13,759 nt of DNA. Origin: an uncultured Clostridia bacterium (GTDB lineage Bacteria; Bacillota; Clostridia; Lachnospirales; Anaerotignaceae). The DNA lies in contig CALASU010000112.1 of NCBI GenBank assembly GCA_937888765.1, positions 1-13,759 of the forward strand, in the 5' to 3' direction. The position numbers and the translations under genes were made by a program. How positions within the stretch are numbered: the first letter of the stretch is position 1; every line of letters starts with the position of its first letter. This document shows positions 1-5,917 of this stretch, piece after piece. Below the pieces are notes generated by a model. It ran no database searches. It saw only the letters and a list, made by a program, of their open reading frames with translations, and was not told the origin of the DNA.

Positions 1-40
1 ACTTTTTATTTTGCCTTCGGCGGATAAATTCAGTTTTTTG

Positions 41-120
41 GCAGAAACGAAGTTTCTGCATATGGGGGTCGAGGGGAATGATTCCCCTCGCAGGGAGTTT
101 GAGGGACAGCGTCCCTCAAA
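41..120 (+). repeat. Three-hairpin interspersed repeat, copy A
   Basis: Three hairpins lie in a row. Hairpin 1 has arms GCAGAAAC/GTTTCTGC (41-48, 52-59) with loop GAA. Hairpin 2 has arms CGAGGGGAA/TTCCCCTCG (70-78, 82-90) with loop TGA. Hairpin 3 has arms TTTGAGGGAC/GTCCCTCAAA (98-107, 111-120) with loop AGC. All stems are perfect. The unit is flanked by a T-run on the left and an A-run on the right, and ends 14 nt before the valS Shine-Dalgarno, so it probably lies in the valS leader. Five related copies occur in this window. It does not look like a + strand intrinsic terminator, because hairpin 3 is followed by A residues. I do not recognise it as a named family. Confidence 0.9.
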
Positions 121-147
121 AAAATAAGACAATTAGGAGGAAAAGAG

Positions 148-2781
148 ATGAAAGAGCTGGCAAAGAATTTTGATCCCGCTGTTGTAGAGGAAAGACTTTA
201 CAACACATGGATGGAAAAGAAATATTTCCACACAGAAGTAGACAAAACAAAAGAACCCTTCTGCATCGTAATGCCCCCCCCGAACATCACAGGGCAGCTG
301 CACATGGGGCACGCATTGGATAACACAATGCAGGATATCCTGATCCGTTGGAAAAGAATGGCAGGTTTTAATGCACTGTGGGTACCCGGTATTGACCATG
401 CAAGTATTTCCACAGAACTGAAGGTTGTACAGAAAATGGCTTCCGAAGGTCTGACAAAGGAAGATGTAGGTCGTGATGGTTTCTTAGAAAGAGCCTGGGA
501 CTGGAAAGAAGAATATGGCGGTATTATTCTGAATCAGCTGCGTAAGCTGGGCTGCTCCTGTGACTGGGACAGAGTACGTTTTACAATGGACGAAGGCTGC
601 TCCGATGCGGTTCTGGAAACATTCGTAAGACTGTATAACAAGGGTTATATCTATCGTGGCGAAAAGATCATCAACTGGTGTCCTGAATGTCAGACAACAA
701 TTTCTGACGCAGAAGTAAACCATGTGGATACAGCAGGCCACTTCTATCACATCAACTACCCCATCGTGGGCTCTGATGAAAAACTGAGACTGGCAACAAC
801 AAGACCCGAAACAATGCTGGGCGATACAGCTGTAGCGGTACATCCCGAAGATGAAAGATATCAGCATCTGATCGGCAAAACATGTATCGTTCCCGTTCTG
901 AATAAAGAAGTACCCATCGTAGCTGACACATACGTTGACAGAGAATTCGGTACAGGTGTTGTAAAAATCACACCCGCACATGACCCTAACGACTTTGAAG
1001 TTGGTGTACGCCACAATCTGCCTCGTGTATGCGTTATGAATGATGACGGTACAATGAACGAAAAAGCCGGCAAATTTGCAGGCATGGACAGAATGGATGC
1101 AAGAAAAGCAATCGTGGAACAGCTGAAAGAAGAAGGCCATCTGGTGGAAATCGAAGATATCACACACGCAGTTGGCTGCCACGAAAGATGTAATGTTGCG
1201 ATTGAACCTATGATCAAACTGCAGTGGTTTGTAAAAATGGAAGAAATGGCAAAACCCGCTATGGAAGTATACCGCAATCAGGAGCTGAGATTCGTTCCCG
1301 ATCGTTTCGGTAAAATCTATATGCACTGGCTGGAAAACATCCGTGACTGGTGTATCTCCAGACAGCTGTGGTGGGGTCACAGAATCCCTGCTTACTACTG
1401 TGCAGACTGCGGTGAGATGGTAGTTTCAAAGGAAGCTGTTACAGTTTGTCCCAAGTGCGGTTGCACAAATCTGACACAGGACGAAGACACACTGGATACA
1501 TGGTTCAGCTCTGCGCTGTGGCCTTTCTCTGTTCTGGGCTGGCCCAATGAAACAGAAGAAATGAAACACTTCTATCCTACAAGCACACTGATCACAGGCT
1601 ATGATATCATCTTCTTCTGGGTAGTAAGAATGGTATTCTCCGGTATGGAACAGGTTGGCGAACGTCCTTTCAACGATGTACTGATTCACGGTCTGATCCG
1701 TGACGATCAGGGCCGTAAGTTCTCCAAATCTCTGGGCAACGGTATCGACCCTCTGGAAGTTATCAAAAACTACGGTGCTGACCCTCTGCGTCTGATGCTG
1801 ATTACAGGCAATGCACCCGGTAACGATATGCGTTTCTACTGGGAAAGACTGGAAAACTGCAGAAACTTCTGCAACAAGCTTTGGAATGCTTCCAAGTTTG
1901 TGATGATGAATATGGACGGTCAGGAAGAACCCAAGTTCCTGATGCTGACTTCTGCAGATAAATGGATTCTGTCCAAAGTGAACACACTGGCGAAAGACGT
2001 ACAGGAAAACCTGAACAAATACGATCTGGGTCTGGCGGCACAGAAAGTATACGATTTCATCTGGGATGAATTCTGCGATTGGTATATTGAAATGGTAAAA
2101 CCTCGTCTGTACAACAAAGAGGACAGCACAAGAGCGGCTGCACTGTGGACGCTGAAAACAGTACTCATCAATGCACTGAAGATGCTGCATCCTTTCATGC
2201 CATTCATTACAGAAGAAATCTTCCAGCACATTCAGGACACAGAAGAAAGCATCATGGTTTCTCAGTGGCCTGTGTACAGAGAAGAATGGAACTATAAGGA
2301 AAATGAAATGGAAATTGATGCAGTTAAGGAAGCGGTTAGAAATATCCGTAACATCCGTGCAGAAATGAACGTAGTACCTTCCAAGAAAGTACACGTTTAT
2401 GTAGTTTCCGAAAATGCGGAAGTACGCCATATCTTCGAGCATTCTCAGGTATTCTTCAAAACACTGGCACATGCAAGTGAAGTTTCCGTACAGGCTGACA
2501 AAGCAGGTATCGGCGAAGATGCTGTTTCTGTAGTGATCAAAGATGCGACAATCTATATGCCTCTGGCTGAACTGGTTGATTTCGCAAAAGAAATCGAAAG
2601 ACTGGAAAAAGAAAAGGCAAAACTGGAAAAAGAAGTAGATCGCGTTGTGAAGAAACTGGCAAATCAGGGCTTCGTAGCAAAAGCACCCGCTCACGTAATC
2701 GAAGAAGAAAAAGCAAAAGAAGAAAAATACAAAGCAATGCTGGCACAGGTAGAAGAACGTCTGGCACAGATGAAGAAATAA
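148..2781 (+). CDS. valS: Valyl-tRNA synthetase
   Basis: Class I aminoacyl-tRNA synthetase that charges tRNA-Val with valine in the cytoplasm. The 877-residue length is normal for bacterial ValRS. Visible motifs: the HIGH-type signature HMGH at residues 52-55 after PPPNITGQL; an editing (CP1) region following NWCPEC near residue 178; a four-cysteine zinc-knuckle pattern at C418/C421 and C434/C437; and the KMSKS-type motif KFSKS at 524-528. After the anticodon-binding domain comes a charged C-terminal coiled coil (about residues 815-877, rich in Glu and Lys), typical of ValRS. The ATG at 148 follows AGGAGG (135-140) with 7-nt spacing. It is transcribed alone and ends in a strong hairpin terminator. 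Clostridial valS genes are often T-box regulated; none is visible, but only 147 nt of upstream sequence is present. Assignment is close to certain. Confidence 0.98.
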   Translation: MKELAKNFDPAVVEERLYNTWMEKKYFHTEVDKTKEPFCIVMPPPNITGQLHMGHALDNTMQDILIRWKRMAGFNALWVPGIDHASISTELKVVQKMASEGLTKEDVGRDGFLERAWDWKEEYGGIILNQLRKLGCSCDWDRVRFTMDEGCSDAVLETFVRLYNKGYIYRGEKIINWCPECQTTISDAEVNHVDTAGHFYHINYPIVGSDEKLRLATTRPETMLGDTAVAVHPEDERYQHLIGKTCIVPVLNKEVPIVADTYVDREFGTGVVKITPAHDPNDFEVGVRHNLPRVCVMNDDGTMNEKAGKFAGMDRMDARKAIVEQLKEEGHLVEIEDITHAVGCHERCNVAIEPMIKLQWFVKMEEMAKPAMEVYRNQELRFVPDRFGKIYMHWLENIRDWCISRQLWWGHRIPAYYCADCGEMVVSKEAVTVCPKCGCTNLTQDEDTLDTWFSSALWPFSVLGWPNETEEMKHFYPTSTLITGYDIIFFWVVRMVFSGMEQVGERPFNDVLIHGLIRDDQGRKFSKSLGNGIDPLEVIKNYGADPLRLMLITGNAPGNDMRFYWERLENCRNFCNKLWNASKFVMMNMDGQEEPKFLMLTSADKWILSKVNTLAKDVQENLNKYDLGLAAQKVYDFIWDEFCDWYIEMVKPRLYNKEDSTRAAALWTLKTVLINALKMLHPFMPFITEEIFQHIQDTEESIMVSQWPVYREEWNYKENEMEIDAVKEAVRNIRNIRAEMNVVPSKKVHVYVVSENAEVRHIFEHSQVFFKTLAHASEVSVQADKAGIGEDAVSVVIKDATIYMPLAELVDFAKEIERLEKEKAKLEKEVDRVVKKLANQGFVAKAPAHVIEEEKAKEEKYKAMLAQVEERLAQMKK

Positions 2782-2790
2782 AAAGCAATA

Positions 2791-2828
2791 AAAAGGGAAG
2801 TATCGCTGAAAAGCGGTACTTCCTTTTT
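2791..2828 (+). terminator. valS intrinsic terminator, probably bidirectional
   Basis: Stem arms GGAAGTATCGCT (2796-2807) and AGCGGTACTTCC (2812-2823), with one T-G wobble and a 4-nt loop (2808-2811), are followed by TTTTT. On the minus strand the flanking A-run becomes a T-run, so it can also end the convergent HTH gene, whose stop codon (2827-2829) overlaps its edge. Confidence 0.9.
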
Positions 2829-3072
2829 ATGTTTCGTTTTCTAAGCCTTCAAAAAAAGCATTGATGTCTGTTTTGAAAATTTTAGAAAGAGCGACCAATT
2901 CACTGACTTTGATATTCATGCGGTTGGTTTCCAGTTTGGCATAAGTGCTTTTGGAGATATTAAGACCCATTAAATTCAGCTTTGCAATTACTTGGTCTTG
3001 TGTGAAGTTGTTCTGATAGCGTAATTTTTGGATGTTCTTTCCAATATCCATATCGGGACGTATTTTTTGCAT
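2827..3072 (-). CDS. Small XRE-family helix-turn-helix transcriptional regulator
   Basis: An 81-residue protein that is essentially a single Cro/CI-type HTH domain. It reads IGKNIQKLRYQNNFTQDQV, then the recognition-helix region LNISKSTYAKLETNRMN, then ELVALSKIFKTDINAFF, the usual XRE pattern. I place the start at ATG 3072. An ATG two codons upstream (3078) is only 2 nt from the Shine-Dalgarno AAAGG (3081-3085), whereas 3072 has 8-nt spacing. It is divergent from the SLOG gene, and the intergenic region carries a perfect palindrome over the SLOG promoter, so I infer that this protein represses the pair. The coding sequence is AT-rich with codon choices unlike valS, which suggests acquisition. 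Family is clear; the target is inferred. Confidence 0.85.
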   Translation of the reverse strand: MQKIRPDMDIGKNIQKLRYQNNFTQDQVIAKLNLMGLNISKSTYAKLETNRMNIKVSELVALSKIFKTDINAFFEGLENET

Positions 3073-3107
3073 ATACATATCCTTTCTGTAAAAATAGTGG
3101 GTATGTA

Positions 3108-3136
3108 TTGATATTACGTTCAGAATATTTTATGAT
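3108..3136 (+). promoter_or_regulatory. Sigma-A promoter of the SLOG gene
   Basis: A -35 box TTGATA (3108-3113), a 17-nt spacer and a -10 box TATGAT (3131-3136) predict a start near 3143, about 40 nt before the SLOG start codon. The palindrome at 3135-3156 overlaps the -10 end and the start site. Confidence 0.75.
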
Positions 3137-3156
3137 GTTTCGTAATAACGAAACAT
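3135..3156. promoter_or_regulatory. Palindromic operator between the HTH and SLOG genes
   Basis: Perfect inverted repeat with arms ATGTTTCGT (3135-3143) and ACGAAACAT (3148-3156) around an AATA centre. It spans roughly -9 to +13 of the SLOG promoter, a classic repressor position. The neighbouring XRE protein is the obvious candidate to bind it (inference). The same 9-nt half-site recurs once at 2829-2837. Confidence 0.75.
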
Positions 3157-3181
3157 TTATGCGAAAAGAAAAGAGTGTTTT

Positions 3182-3631
3182 ATGATGGAATATTTGGAAA
3201 AAGAAACGTGTTGTTTTACAGGAAAGCGAAAGATTCCTCAAAACAGCTTAAAAGATGTGGAAGAATATTTGAGAAATGAAGTGAAACGGGCAATTTCAGA
3301 GGGATATAAGGTTTTTCTTTCAGGATTTGCAGAAGGGGTAGATTTGCTTGCCGCTCAAATTGTATCGGAAGAAAAACAAGAAAATGCAGAAATCAGATTG
3401 ATTGCAATGCTGCCATATGCTTCCAGAGAAAAGGCGAAAGTGGTCCAAGAACTTTTAAAAGAAAGTGATGAAATTTGCGTAATTTCTGAAAAGAATACAA
3501 GAGATTGCTATTATAAAAGAAATCGGGCAATGATAGACAGAGCTTCTTTGGTACTTTCGATAACAAACAATGAAGAAACGGGGGAACAGGATATACAGTA
3601 CGGTATGCAGAAAAGAAGGGAAAGAAAATAA
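3182..3631 (+). CDS. SLOG-fold protein of the DUF1273/YpsA-like type
   Basis: A 149-residue cytoplasmic protein with the hallmarks of DUF1273 (SLOG superfamily, Rossmann-like, thought to bind nucleotides or NAD-derived ligands). It has CCFTGKRKIP near the N terminus (family CCFTGHR, His replaced by Lys), then LSGFAEGVDLLAAQIV (family GxxxGVDLWAAE), then LIAMLPYASREKAK, and finally YYKRNRAMIDRASLVLSI. The C-terminal Gly-rich segment of the family is replaced by NNEETGEQDIQYG, and the protein is somewhat shorter than the usual 170-180 residues. The ribosome binding site is weak (AAGAG at 3171-3175); ATG 3185 is an alternative start. Codon use is AT-rich compared with valS. Single-gene transcript with its own promoter and terminator. 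Function unknown; SLOG relatives occur in genome-defence and stress-signalling systems, but nothing here proves that role. Confidence 0.8.
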   Translation: MMEYLEKETCCFTGKRKIPQNSLKDVEEYLRNEVKRAISEGYKVFLSGFAEGVDLLAAQIVSEEKQENAEIRLIAMLPYASREKAKVVQELLKESDEICVISEKNTRDCYYKRNRAMIDRASLVLSITNNEETGEQDIQYGMQKRRERK

Positions 3632-3660
3632 GAAAAATGATACTTTTGGAGAAATAAGAG

Positions 3661-3690
3661 AAGTCCCTCGATCGTTTCGGGGGACTTTTT
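3661..3690 (+). terminator. Terminator after the SLOG gene
   Basis: Arms AAGTCCCTCGA (3661-3671) and TTCGGGGGACTT (up to 3687), with one T-G wobble, are followed by a T-run ending at 3690. The opposite strand has only a broken T-run, so it may serve the convergent amidohydrolase gene weakly. Confidence 0.8.
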
Positions 3691-3702
3691 GGCTTTATAA
3701 GA

Positions 3703-5289
3703 TTATTTCTGTTTTTTCTTTTTAGGTTTCTTTTCTTTTGGCGGTCTTGCGCCGTGATATACCTGCATGAACGGATTTGCAGACAGCTTCTGATAGGGCT
3801 GACCCTGCAGGAAAAGCTGTTCTACTTTCAATTCGTGCAGACGGGAAGGTTCCATTGCATAGGGATTTTCGGAAAGAATGACCATATCGGCGATTTTTCC
3901 TTTTTCCAGACTGCCGCGTTCCTTTTCGTCAAAGGAAGTGTAGTATCCGTTATAGGTACACATACGCAATGCCTGACGAACAGTAAGGGACTGCTCGGGA
4001 TTGGAGTGATTACATGCCTTATGAATCCACTGAATCGGGTCAGGATCTGTGCAGGGGGCGTCAGAGCCTGCGCTGAGTACCAGTCTGTGCTGTGTGTAGT
4101 GTTTCAGCGGGTTCAGCTTGTTACTGCGTTCGCCGAGGATTTCCTGCAGATAGGAATCGGGTTCCTGCCGCCAGTCGATAAATGCACTCTGGACGGGCAG
4201 AAGAATATTATAATCTTCGCAGATGGCGATTCCTTCTTTTGTAGGCAGGCAGGCGTGAATGATAGCATGACGGTGGTCTTTTCTGGGGAAATCCTCCAGA
4301 GCCGCACGCAGTGCCTTTGCCGCCTGATTGAAAGCGGCATCGCCGATGGCGTGAATTTCGATCTGCATACCTGCACGGTTGGCAGATTTGCAGAAATTGG
4401 TTACGGTTTCATCATCGTAATACAATACGCCTGTGTCATCGCTGTTTTCATATGGCTGCAGCAGAGCGGCATCCATAGAGCCGAAACAGCCGTCCAGAGC
4501 CGCTTCAAAGCAGCCGCCGATGCGGTTGATTTTATGTTTTTTTGCTTTTTTCACGCTCATCGTCTGGAAATACACACGCATCTGCATACCGTTATTCAGA
4601 CCCTTGGCAAACCAGTTTTCTAAGTCTACATCCAGATCCCGTGTGAAGCCGACACCGCTGACACTATGGATCATACCGATTCCTTTGGATGCCAGATGAT
4701 CGACTGCCGTCTGCATGTTTTTTAGCAGCTGGGGGATAGGAATTGCACTTGTAACATAATCGGAAACGGCAAAGAATGCTTCCTGGTTCATTTCGCCCGT
4801 ATCCTCGTGATAGCCACGGAGGGTATGGGCTTTTTTTCTGATTTTTTCAAGAAGTTTGCTGTTGACCACACAGGCATGTCCGTCATATTTCACGAGGAAC
4901 AGCGGCTTATCGGGGCAGACTTCATCCAGCTGTTGTCTGGTTACAAGTGTGCCCTCTGCAACAGAATGAGGGGAAGCGCCGAAGCCGAGGATCAGCTTGG
5001 CATTGGACTGTGCCACATAGTCACGGAGCATCTCAAGAAGCTCTGTATTGCTTCTGGCGTCCATGACGTTTAATCCTGCATGGAAAGTTGCGAAGCTGGC
5101 GAAATGGATATGCGTATCCGCAAAGGAGGGGATCAAGGCACGCTCGCCAAGCTGTACAACGGGGGATTTCAGAAATTTTGTGGGCAGGGTATTGCCGACA
5201 TAGAGGATACGCCCGTTATGCTCTACAAGATATTTTGCTACGGTATTATAGACATCACAGGTCAGAATGGTTCCTTTATAAATTTTCAT
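3703..5289 (-). CDS. YtcJ-like metal-dependent amidohydrolase (amidohydrolase family 3)
   Basis: A 528-residue TIM-barrel metal-dependent hydrolase of the YtcJ/amidohydrolase-3 type. Substrates of this family are usually unknown N-acyl or cyclic amides. Visible signatures: GERALIPSFADTHIHF with the metal-binding HxH at H60/H62; VKYDGHACVVNS; a second metal-ligand region EIHAIGDAAFNQA; HAIIHACL; SAGSDAPCTDPDPIQWI; and the family's C-terminal GSLEKGKIADMVIL strand. I use ATG 5289, since Shine-Dalgarno AAAGGTGG (5298-5305) is correctly spaced for it; a GTG four codons upstream overlaps the Shine-Dalgarno. The last 11 residues are almost all Lys, which is unusual. No signal peptide is apparent. 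Repeat copy B precedes the Shine-Dalgarno by 11 nt in the same orientation. Fold and superfamily are secure; substrate is not. Confidence 0.9.
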   Translation of the reverse strand: MKIYKGTILTCDVYNTVAKYLVEHNGRILYVGNTLPTKFLKSPVVQLGERALIPSFADTHIHFASFATFHAGLNVMDARSNTELLEMLRDYVAQSNAKLILGFGASPHSVAEGTLVTRQQLDEVCPDKPLFLVKYDGHACVVNSKLLEKIRKKAHTLRGYHEDTGEMNQEAFFAVSDYVTSAIPIPQLLKNMQTAVDHLASKGIGMIHSVSGVGFTRDLDVDLENWFAKGLNNGMQMRVYFQTMSVKKAKKHKINRIGGCFEAALDGCFGSMDAALLQPYENSDDTGVLYYDDETVTNFCKSANRAGMQIEIHAIGDAAFNQAAKALRAALEDFPRKDHRHAIIHACLPTKEGIAICEDYNILLPVQSAFIDWRQEPDSYLQEILGERSNKLNPLKHYTQHRLVLSAGSDAPCTDPDPIQWIHKACNHSNPEQSLTVRQALRMCTYNGYYTSFDEKERGSLEKGKIADMVILSENPYAMEPSRLHELKVEQLFLQGQPYQKLSANPFMQVYHGARPPKEKKPKKKKQK

Positions 5290-5316
5290 AGGAAACCCCA
5301 CCTTTCAAGTTTTTTT

Positions 5317-5392
5317 TCGAGGGACGCTGTCCCTCGAGCTCCCTGCGAGGGGGTCACCCCCTCGACCCGATTGGCAGAAACTACGTTTCTGC
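5317..5392 (-). repeat. Three-hairpin interspersed repeat, copy B (reversed)
   Basis: Read on the minus strand, hairpin 1 has arms GCAGAAAC/GTTTCTGC (5374-5392). Hairpin 2 has arms CGAGGGGG/CCCCCTCG (5346-5364). Hairpin 3 has arms TCGAGGGAC/GTCCCTCGA (5317-5337). Each has a 3-nt loop and perfect pairing. It is the only reversed copy, lies in the same orientation as the downstream amidohydrolase gene, and is back to back with copy C. Confidence 0.9.
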
Positions 5393-5405
5393 GAAAGAAA
5401 TTTAA

Positions 5406-5422
5406 TATCTTTGCCAAAGATA
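5406..5422. repeat. Extra small hairpin between repeat copies B and C
   Basis: Arms TATCTTT (5406-5412) and AAAGATA (5416-5422) with loop GCC. It has the same architecture as the neighbouring hairpins and lies between the two oppositely oriented repeat copies. Confidence 0.6.
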
Positions 5423-5434
5423 AATCTGTTGTTT

Positions 5435-5511
5435 GCAAAAGCGGATGCTTTTGCGTATAAGGGTGCAGGGAAATTATTTCCCTGCTGGGGGTATGGGGGC
5501 AACGCCTCCAT
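5435..5511 (+). repeat. Three-hairpin interspersed repeat, copy C
   Basis: Hairpin 1 has arms GCAAAAGC/GCTTTTGC (5435-5442, 5447-5454). Hairpin 2 has arms GCAGGGAAA/TTTCCCTGC (5465-5473, 5477-5485) with loop TTA. Hairpin 3 has arms ATGGGGGC/GCCTCCAT (5493-5500, 5504-5511) with loop AAC and one G-T wobble. It ends 6 nt from the gloA stop codon and is antisense to gloA. Its sequence is closest to copy E. Confidence 0.9.
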
Positions 5512-5517
5512 AAAAAA

Positions 5518-5886
5518 TCACATAGAAGGGGGAAGGATTTCGATCCAGTAGTTGTCGGGGTCGTTGATGAAGTAAATACCGAAATCGGGATTTTCAAAGC
5601 AGATACAGCCCATTTCCTTGTGCTTTCTGTATGCCGCATCATAATCCGCCGCTGTGAGTGCCAGATGGAATTCGTTTTCACCCAGATTGTAGGGTTCTTT
5701 ACGATCTCTCAGCCATGTCAGTTCCAGGGTGAAGTCTGTTTTGCCGTCACCCAGATACACCAGAATCCAGCTACCGTCTTCCGCTTCCTTGCGGCGTACT
5801 TCCTTCAGACCCAGTGCTTCTTCATAGAATTTCATGCTTTTTTCCAGATCCAGTACGTTATAGTTAAAATGATTGAATGTAAACAT
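5518..5886 (-). CDS. gloA: Glyoxalase I (lactoylglutathione lyase family, VOC superfamily)
   Basis: A 122-residue single-domain vicinal-oxygen-chelate enzyme. It has the four metal-ligand positions of glyoxalase I: H6 (NHFNYNVLDLEKSMKFY), E55 (FTLEL), H74 (EFHLAL) and E116 (DPDNYWIEIL). In the family these bind Ni or Zn and isomerise the hemithioacetal of methylglyoxal and a thiol cofactor to the S-lactoyl thioester. The Shine-Dalgarno AAAGGAG lies 9 nt before ATG 5886. Only 31 nt separate it from the upstream His-rich gene, with no terminator, so the two are almost certainly cotranscribed. The thiol used by this organism, and whether methylglyoxal is the true substrate, cannot be seen; other VOC lyases are possible but the ligand pattern favours glyoxalase I. 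Confidence 0.88.
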   Translation of the reverse strand: MFTFNHFNYNVLDLEKSMKFYEEALGLKEVRRKEAEDGSWILVYLGDGKTDFTLELTWLRDRKEPYNLGENEFHLALTAADYDAAYRKHKEMGCICFENPDFGIYFINDPDNYWIEILPPSM

Positions 5887-5917
5887 AGGGCAAAACTCCT
5901 TTCAATTTTACTTCAAA

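Noticed and set aside
484..1380. Long minus-strand frames inside valS
   Set aside because: They have unnatural composition and no start signals, and valS on the other strand is unambiguous.
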